Origin: an uncultured Lentisphaerota bacterium
GTDB lineage: Bacteria > Verrucomicrobiota > Kiritimatiellia > RFP12 > UBA1067
Assembly (NCBI GenBank): GCA_946413265.1
Contig: CAMKJU010000023.1
Location: 1 to 47,066 of the forward strand
Length of the DNA: 47,066 nucleotides
Direction of reading: 5' to 3'
The position numbers and the translations under genes are program-made. Below are positions 32,184 through 40,075 of this stretch, one piece after another. The first letter of the stretch is position 1. The number at the start of each line of letters is the position of its first letter. The notes below the pieces were generated by a model. It did no database searches. It was not told the origin of the DNA and saw nothing but the letters and a program-made list of their open reading frames with translations.

Positions 32184-32202
32184 ATCTGAAATGCCTAGAG
32201 GG

Positions 32203-33168
32203 TTAGAAAGTGTTTGTCTTCGCGGCGTGGTTCAGCGCGGCGTCCAGCGCTCCCAGCTTCGCGTGGTGGACGAGCTTGAACGGAATGTGCAGACCGAGGG
32301 GACGCAGAAAGCGCGCCATGCGCCCGGACCTCACGTGGATCTCTCCGGGAGCACGTCCAAGGCGGAGCATCGCCTCCAGCATCCGTGCTGCGTGCCCTTC
32401 CCACAGCGCCTTCAGCGCTGCGTCCGTGCCGCCAACGGAAATCTTCAGCCACACCACGCGCTGGGCCGTGGCGGCATCTACGGCCGCGAACACGTATAAA
32501 AACCGCGGACGCGCCTCGCGCGTGTGGTAGGCGGGAACCAGTACGAAGTCGACTTCCCACTTTTCTTCCGCAACGACGGGCAACTTCGCCGCGAGCTGGC
32601 ACTTGGCGTTGTCAAGCTGCACGCGCTCCACGAACTTCACCTCTTCGTCCGGCGGCATCTTGAGCGGACCGTCCTGCCACACGCCCTCCACAACTTCCTT
32701 GCGCGCAAAGAGGGCGTGTTCCTTCTCGAAGTACTTGAGCGGCAGCTTGGGATCCTCCTCCACGCGCATGAGCACGCCCAGCGACTCGTAGAGGAGCGGC
32801 GCGAGGAACGCCTGGTCGGCGGCGGTGGGCGGCTGCGGCACATATCCTGGAACATAGCCGAATATCTCCGCCGGGCCCTTCTTCACCGCTATCACCTCCC
32901 AGTGGCGGAACTCGAGCGGACTCATCCACACGCCGAATTCGGGCACGCGTCGCGTGATTGCGAAATTGCGGAAATTCTCCAGTCCGGGGAACAGCAGCAG
33001 ACGCCCCACCACTGGTCCTTTGTCGCGATCCTTCTCGGGACCGACCGTCACGATGTACGGCTCCTCGCTCATCTGCGGCACGAGCGCCCAGTTGTGGGCC
33101 GAGACCTTGTCCCAGACATTCAGTTCGGCGATGGCCGCGGCGATTTCGTATGGATTATGCTTGTCCAT
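32203..33168 (-). CDS. DUF6930/DUF7309-like protein, function unknown
   Basis: The 321-residue protein has no signal peptide or membrane helix. The N-terminal half contains VVGRLLLFPGLENFRNFAIT and WMSPLEFRHWEVI. The C-terminal third, AARMLEAMLRLGRAPGEIHV...RFLRPLGLHIPFKLVHH, resembles DUF6930-type domains, where an alpha/beta unit follows 'LGR-P-I-V'. This family assignment is from memory and uncertain. It could be a cytosolic binding protein. Placed between tsaB (8 bp upstream) and the CaCA gene, so probably in the prfB operon. Confidence 0.5.
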   Translation of the reverse strand: MDKHNPYEIAAAIAELNVWDKVSAHNWALVPQMSEEPYIVTVGPEKDRDKGPVVGRLLLFPGLENFRNFAITRRVPEFGVWMSPLEFRHWEVIAVKKGPAEIFGYVPGYVPQPPTAADQAFLAPLLYESLGVLMRVEEDPKLPLKYFEKEHALFARKEVVEGVWQDGPLKMPPDEEVKFVERVQLDNAKCQLAAKLPVVAEEKWEVDFVLVPAYHTREARPRFLYVFAAVDAATAQRVVWLKISVGGTDAALKALWEGHAARMLEAMLRLGRAPGEIHVRSGRMARFLRPLGLHIPFKLVHHAKLGALDAALNHAAKTNTF

Positions 33169-33176
33169 TGCGGTCT

Positions 33177-33794
33177 TCAGCGGACTGGAGGCTGTAGGTA
33201 AAGTGGCAGCGGCTCGGGACGCGGCAGCTCGGGGTGGGCGAGCGCTACTTCGAGGAGACGCGACGCGAGCGGCGTGAGCGAGCCCTTGTAGTGGTGGCCG
33301 AATACGGCGGAGAGAAGCGGCTCTATGCGCGCTCCGTCCGGCGTGACCACGGCGTAGTGTTCGGGCACGGCGGCGCTGAGTCCGTCCTTGCCCACGAGCG
33401 TGAAGTCGCCGACAACCTGCACGCCGTCGTATACCGCCACCCAGTAGCGGTCGCGACGGGCGTCGCCAATCACGACTGTGTGCGCACCGTCGCGCGTGAG
33501 CGCGTAGGTGCTGGGCAGGCCCACGACCGTGCAGGACGGATTGCCGAGGGCGATTCCCTGCGCGAACGCAAGCGCGGCGCGGATGCCGGCGAAGCTGCCG
33601 GGGCCCTGCCCCACTAGCACTTGATTGAGGTCGCGCACCGTCTTTCCGTACGTGGCGAGGAAATCGCGGATTTTCACGGGCCAGTCGCTTGCGCGAGAGT
33701 CCAGACCCGCGAAAACCTTCGCGTACACCTTGCCGTCAAGCGCAAGGGCGACGGACTGCGTGTCCGTGGACCTGTCTATCGCGAGGATGTTCAT
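33177..33794 (-). CDS. tsaB: tRNA threonylcarbamoyladenosine biosynthesis protein TsaB
   Basis: The ATG at 33794 overlaps the prfB stop as ATGA, giving 205 residues. It opens MNILAIDRSTDTQSVALALD, an ASKHA-fold start, and has the TsaB block LNQVLVGQGPGSFAGIRAAL and LAFAQGIALG. TsaB is the non-catalytic partner of TsaD in making the t6A37 modification of ANN-decoding tRNAs. The C-terminal part is less conserved, as usual. TsaD and TsaE are not in the window. Overlap with prfB implies translational coupling between two translation-fidelity genes. Confidence 0.93.
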   Translation of the reverse strand: MNILAIDRSTDTQSVALALDGKVYAKVFAGLDSRASDWPVKIRDFLATYGKTVRDLNQVLVGQGPGSFAGIRAALAFAQGIALGNPSCTVVGLPSTYALTRDGAHTVVIGDARRDRYWVAVYDGVQVVGDFTLVGKDGLSAAVPEHYAVVTPDGARIEPLLSAVFGHHYKGSLTPLASRLLEVALAHPELPRPEPLPLYLQPPVR

Positions 33795-34939
33795 GCCGTT
33801 TTCTTGGCCGCCTGTTGCTGTAACCAAGCCTCGACGAATGGCTGGATGTGGCCGTCCATCACGCCGTCCACGTCGCTCGTCTCGTACTCGGTGCGGAGGT
33901 CCTTCACCATCGTGTAGGGACAGAACACATACGACCGGATCTGGCTGCCCCAGCCGTTGGCGGACTTCGCGCCGTAGAAGCGGTCCATCTCGGCCTTCTT
34001 CTGGTCTTCGTAGTACTCGTAGAGTTGGGCGCGCAGCATGTTCATGGCTTTTTCCTTGTTCATGTGCTGCGAGCGTTCCTTCTGGCAGGCCACCACGATG
34101 CCGGTTGGGAGGTGCGTGAGGCGCACCGCCGAGTCGGTCTTGTTGACGTGCTGTCCGCCCGCGCCGCCGGAGCGGTATGTATCGATGCGCAGGTCCTCGT
34201 CCTTGATCTCCACGTCGATGTCGTCGTTGATCTCGGCAACCGTCTCGACGGAGGCGAAGGAGGTCTGGCGGCGCTTGTTCGCGTCGAAAGGCGAGATGCG
34301 CACGAGGCGGTGGATGCCGCGTTCGGCCTTCATGATGCCGTAGGCGTAGGGACCTTCGATGCGGAAGTAGACGTCCTTCAGGCCGGCTTCTTCGCCCGGC
34401 TGCTGGTCGTATTCCTCGATCTTCCAGCCCTGGTCCTCGGCGTAGCGCTGGTACATGCGGTAGAGCATCGTCACCCAGTCGCACGCCTCGGTGCCGCCCT
34501 GGCCGGCGTGGAGCTTCACGAACACGTTGCAGGCGTCGAACTTGCCGCCGAGGAGCGACTGCATCCTCAGTTTGGCGAAGTACTCGTCCGCCTTCGCGCA
34601 CTCCGCGAGCGTGTCCTTGAGAGCGGTCTGCTGTGCGGGCCCTTCTTCCATCTCGGCGAGCTCGAACATCACGGCCGCGTCGTCCACGCTCTTCAGGAGC
34701 GCATCGAACGGCACCACGTAGGCGCGCTCCGCGTTCGTCTTGGCGATGACGTCCTTCGCCTTCGCCTGGTCGTTCCAGAAGTCCGCGCCCGCCTGCAGGC
34801 CCTCCAGTTCGGCAAGACGGCGGCGACGCTCGTCTATGCCGATGTAGGCGGCCATCTCGCCGACGGAAACCTTCAGCTTTTCAATGCGCTGGCGAACCTC
34901 TTCAGGTTCCAGCAGTTTTTCTTTCACTTCTTCAGCCAT
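33791..34939 (-). CDS. prfB: Peptide chain release factor 2
   Basis: The 382-residue protein carries the RF2 stop-codon tripeptide SPF (RLVRISPFDANKRRQTSF) and the catalytic GGQ loop (YRSGGAGGQHVNKTDSAVR). The N-terminal helical domain runs from residue 1 to about 110. RF2 releases peptides at UGA and UAA. The frame is open from the first ATG with no in-frame TGA near codon 25, so the common programmed frameshift is absent. A TATAAT box lies at 34962-34967, 22 bp before the ATG, with GAGG as weak ribosome site. It heads a likely operon prfB-tsaB-DUF6930-CaCA-uxaB. Confidence 0.97.
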   Translation of the reverse strand: MAEEVKEKLLEPEEVRQRIEKLKVSVGEMAAYIGIDERRRRLAELEGLQAGADFWNDQAKAKDVIAKTNAERAYVVPFDALLKSVDDAAVMFELAEMEEGPAQQTALKDTLAECAKADEYFAKLRMQSLLGGKFDACNVFVKLHAGQGGTEACDWVTMLYRMYQRYAEDQGWKIEEYDQQPGEEAGLKDVYFRIEGPYAYGIMKAERGIHRLVRISPFDANKRRQTSFASVETVAEINDDIDVEIKDEDLRIDTYRSGGAGGQHVNKTDSAVRLTHLPTGIVVACQKERSQHMNKEKAMNMLRAQLYEYYEDQKKAEMDRFYGAKSANGWGSQIRSYVFCPYTMVKDLRTEYETSDVDGVMDGHIQPFVEAWLQQQAAKKTA

Positions 34940-34961
34940 ACTACCTCGCGTAAGCCGCTAC

Positions 34962-34967
34962 ATTATA
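34962..34967 (-). promoter_or_regulatory. -10 box (TGGTATAAT) of prfB
   Basis: Consensus TATAAT with an upstream TG, 22 bases before the ATG and 10 bases before the upstream ispH stop region. Confidence 0.55.
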
Positions 34968-34976
34968 CCACAAATA

Positions 34977-35840
34977 TCACTTGCGCGGGGCGACGGAGAG
35001 CATTTCAACGGCTTGCTCCAGAAAATTCTCTGGCGTGGATGCGCCGGCAGTCACGCCGAGTCGCCCTACGCCGGCGAAGTCGATTGCGCGTACCTCATCC
35101 AACGTGCCCGCCCGCGCCGCAAACGCCGCGCCCGCAGCGCGGGCTACCTCGACGAGGCGGTTCGAGTTCGAGCTGCCCGCGCTGCCCAGCACGAGCACGC
35201 CGTCGCCGCCGCCTCGCACGAAAGCCTCTACCGCGCGCTGCCGGTCGCGCGTGGCCATGCAGATGTCTGCCGCCGGGGGAGTTTCCAACTGCGGATAGCG
35301 CGCCTTCAGCGCATCCAGCACGGTGCGTACGGTTCCAGACGACATTGTCGTCTGGCACAGGACTCCGAGCGGCGAGCTTTCGGGATAGGGCAGCGCCGCC
35401 ACATCTTCAGGCGAGGCGACAACGCCGCACTCTGATATCTCGCCGACGATTCCAAGCACTTCCGCGTGCTCTGCGTGCCCCACCACGACCACCGGCACGC
35501 CTCGTGCGGCGAAGTCACGCGCGGTGCGGTGCGCGCGCGCGACGAACGGACAAGTCGCGTCAACGACCTCCAACCCCCGCCGACGCGCCTCATCGCGCAC
35601 CTCCGGCGCCACGCCATGCGCGCTGAAGAGCACGGTGGCACCATCAGGCACGTCGTCAAGCGAGTCGACGAAGCGCATACCGCGCGCCTTCAAATCCGAC
35701 ACCACCTGCTCGTTGTGCACGAGCTCATGGAGGCAGTAGACCGTCTTGGCATGAGAAAGCGAAAGGGTGCGAGAGGCTTTCTCAACGGCCGCCTTCACAC
35801 CCATGCAGAACCCATGAGGTTCTATTACCTCTACTTTCAC
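34977..35840 (-). CDS. ispH: 4-hydroxy-3-methylbut-2-enyl diphosphate reductase
   Basis: The 287-residue protein opens VEVIEPHGFCMGVKAAVEKA, with Cys12 as first ligand of the [4Fe-4S] cluster; the others are in VDATCPFVARAH (about residue 94) and AADICMATRDRQ (about 194). Other IspH blocks are HELVHNEQVVSDLKARG and FSAHGVAPEVRDEA, and GSAGSSNSNRLVEVA near the end. It makes IPP and DMAPP in the last step of the MEP isoprenoid pathway. It overlaps the mazG stop by 4 bp (ATGA). It closes the ribH-pfp-HAD-mazG-ispH gene row. Confidence 0.97.
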   Translation of the reverse strand: MKVEVIEPHGFCMGVKAAVEKASRTLSLSHAKTVYCLHELVHNEQVVSDLKARGMRFVDSLDDVPDGATVLFSAHGVAPEVRDEARRRGLEVVDATCPFVARAHRTARDFAARGVPVVVVGHAEHAEVLGIVGEISECGVVASPEDVAALPYPESSPLGVLCQTTMSSGTVRTVLDALKARYPQLETPPAADICMATRDRQRAVEAFVRGGGDGVLVLGSAGSSNSNRLVEVARAAGAAFAARAGTLDEVRAIDFAGVGRLGVTAGASTPENFLEQAVEMLSVAPRK

Positions 35841-36634
35841 TCGCCCCTCTTCGCCGCGTCCCAGAGCTCGTCCATTTCGGCAAGAGTCATAGTCTTGAGG
35901 TCGCGGCCCTGCGCCTTCGCGGCGGCCTCGACGGCGCGGAAGCGCCGCGCGAACTTCGCCGTGGTGCCCTCGAGCGCGCTCTCGGCATCCACCTTCAGAT
36001 GCCGCGCATAGTTGGTGACGGCGAAGAGCAGGTCGCCCAGCTCCTCCTTCACGTGGACGGAGTCCTCCGGGTTCTCGCTCGTGCGCTCGGCCACGGCCTC
36101 GCGAAGTTCACGAATCTCCTCCTCGATCTTGTCGAGGACGCCGGACGAGTCCTTCCAGTCGAAGCCCACGCGCGCGGCCTTCTCGGCCGTGCGCTGTGCC
36201 TTCAGGAGCGCGGGCAGGGCGGACGGCACGCCGTCGAGCGCGCTGTGGCGCGTCTCCTTCTTGTGCTCCTGCTGCTTGATCTGCTCCCAGTTCTTCAGCA
36301 CCGTGGCGGGATCCTTCGCCACGACGTCGCCGAACACGTGCGGGTGACGGCGGACAAGCTTGTCCGAGATGGCATTCGCCACGTCATCGAACGAGAACGT
36401 CCCCGCCTGCTCGGCCATGACGCACTGGAACATCACCTGGAGGAGCACGTCGCCGAGCTCCTCCACGTAGTTCGCGCGGTCTTCCGGACGGTCCATCGCC
36501 GCGAGGAGTTCGTACGTCTCCTCCAGCACGCAGGGCTTGAGGGAGGACAGCGTCTGCACACGATCCCACGGACAGCCCGTCTCCGGGTCGCGGAGACGGA
36601 CCATGATGGAATGCAATCTCTCGATGCCTGTCAT
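35837..36634 (-). CDS. mazG: Nucleoside triphosphate pyrophosphohydrolase MazG
   Basis: The 265-residue protein has two tandem MazG domains. The first has LRDPETGCPWDRVQTLSSL, LEETYELLAAMDR and YVEELGDVLLQVMFQ (metal-binding Glu/Asp); the second has IEEEIRELREAV and VKEELGDLLFAVTNYARHL. Between them is the typical HPHVFGDV and WEQIKQQEHKK. It hydrolyses NTPs or dNTPs to monophosphates and pyrophosphate, for house-cleaning or stress control. It starts 2 bp after the degenerate HAD gene and overlaps ispH by 4 bp. Confidence 0.97.
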   Translation of the reverse strand: MTGIERLHSIMVRLRDPETGCPWDRVQTLSSLKPCVLEETYELLAAMDRPEDRANYVEELGDVLLQVMFQCVMAEQAGTFSFDDVANAISDKLVRRHPHVFGDVVAKDPATVLKNWEQIKQQEHKKETRHSALDGVPSALPALLKAQRTAEKAARVGFDWKDSSGVLDKIEEEIRELREAVAERTSENPEDSVHVKEELGDLLFAVTNYARHLKVDAESALEGTTAKFARRFRAVEAAAKAQGRDLKTMTLAEMDELWDAAKRGE

Positions 36635-36636
36635 CG

Positions 36637-37341
36637 TTACATGTGCAGCATGCGGAACACCTCGTCGGCGAGACTCGCGTCGAAGGATTCAACCGCTACG
36701 TCCGAACCGCCGAAGTCCTGGTACGCCACATGCTCGTGGACCACTGCAATGGCGCTCATGCCAGCCACGAGGGCGGCCTTCACGCCGAAGCCGCTGCCGG
36801 TCACGGCGACCGTCAGGACGTCCACGAGGCCGTTCTGGCTGCACGCACGACGCCAGGCGTCCCACTTGCCGTTGCCGTACGTCATCGACGGCTCGGCGTA
36901 GAGCACCACCTTCTCGGGGTCGAAGCCCTCGAACGCGGGGCGGAGCGTATCGAGGTTTGACCGCGTTGCGATCACCACCTTCACGCCACGCTCTACGAGC
37001 GCGGAGACAAACGCCTTGAAGCCAGGCGTCACCGCAGCGACGGCCCGCTCGGTCAGCGCCTTGCCGAATGCGTCGTGCAGGTCGCGAGCCGTGGCGGCCG
37101 CGTCGCACTTCTTGTCGAGCGTGCGGAACAGCTCGGCGAGTCCGCCCTGGTAGTTGCCGCCAGCGAGGTGCAGCGCCTCAAGCTTGATCGTGAGGTCAAC
37201 GCCCTTCGCGGCGAGGATCTTCTTCGCCGTGTCGAACAGGAGCTGGCCTCCGTCGATTGCCGTGAAGTCGAACTCCACGACCACGCCGCGAACCGGCGCG
37301 GAATTTTCTTTCTCTGCTTCTGCCATTTCTTTAGGCTCCAC
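36637..37341 (-). CDS. HAD-like protein with degenerate catalytic motifs
   Basis: The 234-residue protein follows the HAD (phosphoglycolate phosphatase-like) pattern, but motif I reads VEFDFTAIDGG where DxDGT is expected. Motif II is VVIATRSN, and motif IV reads VAVTGSGFGVKAALVAGMSA instead of EDS-x-GV-x-AA-x-AGM. The cap region (LHLAGGNYQGGLAELFRTLD) is kept. So the fold seems intact while the second catalytic Asp and the metal-binding acids are missing, which suggests a non-catalytic protein. It lies 7 bp after pfp and 2 bp before mazG. Its binding partner or ligand is unknown. Confidence 0.75.
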   Translation of the reverse strand: MEPKEMAEAEKENSAPVRGVVVEFDFTAIDGGQLLFDTAKKILAAKGVDLTIKLEALHLAGGNYQGGLAELFRTLDKKCDAAATARDLHDAFGKALTERAVAAVTPGFKAFVSALVERGVKVVIATRSNLDTLRPAFEGFDPEKVVLYAEPSMTYGNGKWDAWRRACSQNGLVDVLTVAVTGSGFGVKAALVAGMSAIAVVHEHVAYQDFGGSDVAVESFDASLADEVFRMLHM

Positions 37342-37348
37342 CTTTAGG

Positions 37349-38581
37349 TTACTTCTTCACGACGCGGGTCTTGCGCGGACGCGGCTGGCCGATGGAGACC
37401 AGGAGCTTGCGGAAGCGCGAGTTGCGCACGTTGAACGGCTTGCCGCCCTTGATACGCTCGAATTCGCACGCACGGAGGTCGTTGTGGTGGTCCTCGTCCT
37501 TGCCGATGACGCCGCCAACGCCCGCGAGTGCGCACTCGACGGCCTTCTCGGCGCAGAGCTGGATGAGCTGGAGGTCCTTCTTGCACGGCGCGGCCGAGCG
37601 GGCGAAGTAGCCGCTCTTGAACACCTGCGTCTTCTCCGCGCCCAGCAGCTCGCCGAAGCGCTTCGCGAACCACTGGCCAACGTTCACCTTGTCGAGGCGC
37701 GGGTGGCCGAAGGCGTCCATGGGGATTTCCTCGCCGCGCTTCTGCATCTCCTTGATGATCTCCTTGACGCAGGCGCCCTCGGAGACGAAGATGTTCACGC
37801 AGTCGTACTTGTCCATGATCTTGCGCAGGCGCTCGGCCTCGGACGCGAAGTTGACGCGCGACTCGGGCACGTACACCGCGTGGATCGACTGACGCTCGCG
37901 GGTGAGGCCGAATTCCGGCAGGAACTTGATCCGCCGCTTGAGAAGCTTGGTGTAGTAGATCGCTGTGAACGCCGTGAGCCAGCCGCAGTTGCGACCCATC
38001 ACCTCGTGGATGATGAGCGAACGCGGATTGGCGCTGTTCTCCTTCACGACGTTCGCGAAGAACTTCGCGCCCTCCTCGGCGGCCGTGTAGGCGCCAAGGG
38101 ACTGCTTGATCGGGTAGACGTCGTTGTCGATCGTCTTCGGGAGCCCCACCACGATGAGCTTGTAGTTGTTCTTCGCGAGATAGGCCGCGAGATCGGCCGC
38201 GGTCGTGTTCGTGTCGTCGCCGCCGATCGTGTGCAGTACGTCCACGCCGTCCTTAACGAGCTGGTCGGCCGCCACCTTGAGCGGATCCTCGCCTTCTTTC
38301 ACGAGGCCGCGCTTCACGCAGTCCTTCACGTTCGTGAGCTTCACGCGGCTGTTGCCGATCGGGCTGCCGCCGTGCTGCGTGAGGAGGAGCGCGTTCTTGC
38401 GCACTTCCGGCGTCACGGGAATGGACTCGCCCTTCAGGAGGCCCATGTAACCGTTGATGTAGCCGATCATCTCCACTTCAGGAGCTTTCTTCGTGTACGT
38501 GTCGATCAGGAATCCGATCGAGGAACTGAGGCACGGCGCGAGTCCGCCGGCCGTCAGAAACGCAACTTTCTTTACTGCCAT
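37349..38581 (-). CDS. pfp: Pyrophosphate-dependent 6-phosphofructokinase
   Basis: The 410-residue protein has the PFK fold with PPi-type motifs: LTAGGLAPCLSSSIG at the N-terminus, HTIGGDDTNTTAADLAAYL (Asp in GGDD blocks ATP use), VVGLPKTIDNDVYPIKQSLG with the catalytic region, and EVMGRNCGWLTAFTA. It phosphorylates fructose-6-phosphate reversibly with PPi, typical of anaerobes saving ATP. AAAGGAAAAA precedes the ATG. It starts 37 bp after ribH and ends 7 bp before the HAD-like gene. C-terminal tail is basic (KTRVVKK). Confidence 0.94.
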   Translation of the reverse strand: MAVKKVAFLTAGGLAPCLSSSIGFLIDTYTKKAPEVEMIGYINGYMGLLKGESIPVTPEVRKNALLLTQHGGSPIGNSRVKLTNVKDCVKRGLVKEGEDPLKVAADQLVKDGVDVLHTIGGDDTNTTAADLAAYLAKNNYKLIVVGLPKTIDNDVYPIKQSLGAYTAAEEGAKFFANVVKENSANPRSLIIHEVMGRNCGWLTAFTAIYYTKLLKRRIKFLPEFGLTRERQSIHAVYVPESRVNFASEAERLRKIMDKYDCVNIFVSEGACVKEIIKEMQKRGEEIPMDAFGHPRLDKVNVGQWFAKRFGELLGAEKTQVFKSGYFARSAAPCKKDLQLIQLCAEKAVECALAGVGGVIGKDEDHHNDLRACEFERIKGGKPFNVRNSRFRKLLVSIGQPRPRKTRVVKK

Positions 38582-38618
38582 TTTGGTTTTTCCTTTTTCT
38601 TTGGTGTTTGGTTGGTTG

Positions 38619-39080
38619 TCAAATCTGCTTCAGGACGTTCGCGAGCTCGATCGCCGCCTGCATCGCCGCAAAGCCCTTGTTGCCCTGCTTGGTGCCGCAG
38701 CGCTCGACCGCCTGCTCGAGGTTCTCGGCGCTCACCACGCCATCCACGACGGGCACGCCCGTCTCGAGCGCGATCTCCGTGAACGCGCGCGCCGTCGTCT
38801 CGTTGATGAGCGCGGCGTGCGCCGTCGCACCCTGCACGACCGCGCCGAGGCCCACCACGGCGTCGAACTTCTTCGACGCGGCGAGCTTCTTCGCCGTCAC
38901 GGGGATTTCGTAGGCACCCGGCACGCGCACGAGCACGAGCCCCGCGGCGTCGCCGCCGAGGCGGTTGAACGCGTCCGCCGCGCCCTTCACGAGCTGCTCC
39001 ACGAGGAACGAATTGAACCGGCTCGCCACGAGCGCGATTTTCAGGCCTTTGGCCGTAAGCTTTCCTTCTATTTCTTTCAT
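38619..39080 (-). CDS. ribH: 6,7-dimethyl-8-ribityllumazine synthase
   Basis: The 153-residue protein fits RibH: IALVASRFNSFLVEQLVKGA, VPGAYEIPVTAKKLA, GLGAVVQGATAHAALINETT with the catalytic His, and PVVDGVVSAENLEQAVERCG, then GNKGFAAMQAAIELAN. It joins 5-amino-6-ribitylaminouracil and dihydroxybutanone phosphate, the penultimate step of riboflavin synthesis, usually in an icosahedral capsid. No other rib gene is near. It heads a row of five minus-strand genes; the start of purine nucleoside phosphorylase lies 176 bp away on the other strand. Confidence 0.96.
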   Translation of the reverse strand: MKEIEGKLTAKGLKIALVASRFNSFLVEQLVKGAADAFNRLGGDAAGLVLVRVPGAYEIPVTAKKLAASKKFDAVVGLGAVVQGATAHAALINETTARAFTEIALETGVPVVDGVVSAENLEQAVERCGTKQGNKGFAAMQAAIELANVLKQI

Positions 39081-39256
39081 GTCGATGTCCTTTGATGGTC
39101 AGGAACGCCCCTATTATTGCATGTCTCCGCGCAACGCGCAACCCCAAAACGCCGCCGATACGACAAAAATGTAAGGTGGCCAGAAAAAAAAACGCATCCC
39201 GCATGTCCGCAAATATGGTATCATATCGCCAGCCGATCAAAGAAAGGTGGTGCATA

Positions 39257-40075
39257 ATGGATTTGAAATTGTTTGACCGCATGGCAGACTTCCTGCCAGA
39301 CGTCTGCTTCGAACGTCCGCCGGATGTCGCGATTGTGCTTGGCAGCGGCTGGGCCGACGCGCTTTCAGCCGACCGCACGTTCGCGCGCATTCCCTACGCG
39401 GACATCCCCGGACTCGGCGCCGCGACCGTCGTGGGACACACCGGCGAGTTCTGGCTGTACGAACGCGCCGGACGGCGCGTGGCCGCCTTCTGCGGACGCC
39501 GCCACTGGTACGAGGGCGTGGGCTGGGAGACGGTCGTATTCCCCGTAGAGCTGCTCCGACGCATGGGCGGAACTAAGCTCCTTCTCACGAACGCGGCAGG
39601 CGGCATCAACCCCGCGCTCAAGCCAGGCGACTTCGTGATCCTAAAGGACCACATCAACACCGTAGGCATCAACCCGCTCATCGGCCCCGTCGTCGAAGGC
39701 TGGGGACCGCGCTTCCCCGACATGACGGAGGTCTACACCAAGCACCTGCGCGACGTGCTGCACGGCGCCGCGAACAGACGCGGCCTGCGCGTGATGGAGG
39801 GAATCTACGCATTTACGTCAGGCCCGGTCTTCGAGACGCCCGCCGAAATCCGCGCATACGGACACATCGGCGCCGACGTTGTGGGCATGAGCACGGTCCC
39901 CGAAGCCGTCTTCGCGCGCGCATGCGGCATCCAGGTGGCGGGACTCTCGCTCGTCTCGAACCTCGCCGCCGGCATTTCTCCGCGCCCCCTCTGCCACGAG
40001 GAGGTCCTCGCCGCCACGAAAACCGCACAGGGCGTAATGTCCGGGCTCGTTGAGGACTTTATTCTCGACTGCTGA
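39257..40075 (+). CDS. punA: Purine nucleoside phosphorylase
   Basis: The ATG at 39257 (AAAGGTGG six bases upstream) gives 272 residues. Motifs of the trimeric PNP family are IVLGSGWADAL, VVGHTGEFW, CGRRHWYEGVGWETVVFP, LLLTNAAGGINPALKPGDFV, YAFTSGPVFETPAEIRAYG, and GMSTVPEAVFARACGIQVAG. It splits purine nucleosides with phosphate for salvage. It is one of only three plus-strand genes; its stop codon abuts the stop of the convergent GH43 gene (40076) with no gap. The open frame upstream of 39257 crosses the promoter region and is not coding. Confidence 0.95.
   Translation: MDLKLFDRMADFLPDVCFERPPDVAIVLGSGWADALSADRTFARIPYADIPGLGAATVVGHTGEFWLYERAGRRVAAFCGRRHWYEGVGWETVVFPVELLRRMGGTKLLLTNAAGGINPALKPGDFVILKDHINTVGINPLIGPVVEGWGPRFPDMTEVYTKHLRDVLHGAANRRGLRVMEGIYAFTSGPVFETPAEIRAYGHIGADVVGMSTVPEAVFARACGIQVAGLSLVSNLAAGISPRPLCHEEVLAATKTAQGVMSGLVEDFILDC

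Noticed and set aside
34840..34939. Programmed frameshift in prfB
   Set aside because: The frame is continuous from the ATG through the region where CTT-TGA usually lies; none is present.
33848..35626. 592-codon plus-strand open frame
   Set aside because: Antisense to prfB and ispH, both unmistakable.
39092..39256. N-terminal extension of purine nucleoside phosphorylase
   Set aside because: It crosses non-coding sequence; AAAGGTGG directly before 39257 and homology set the start.
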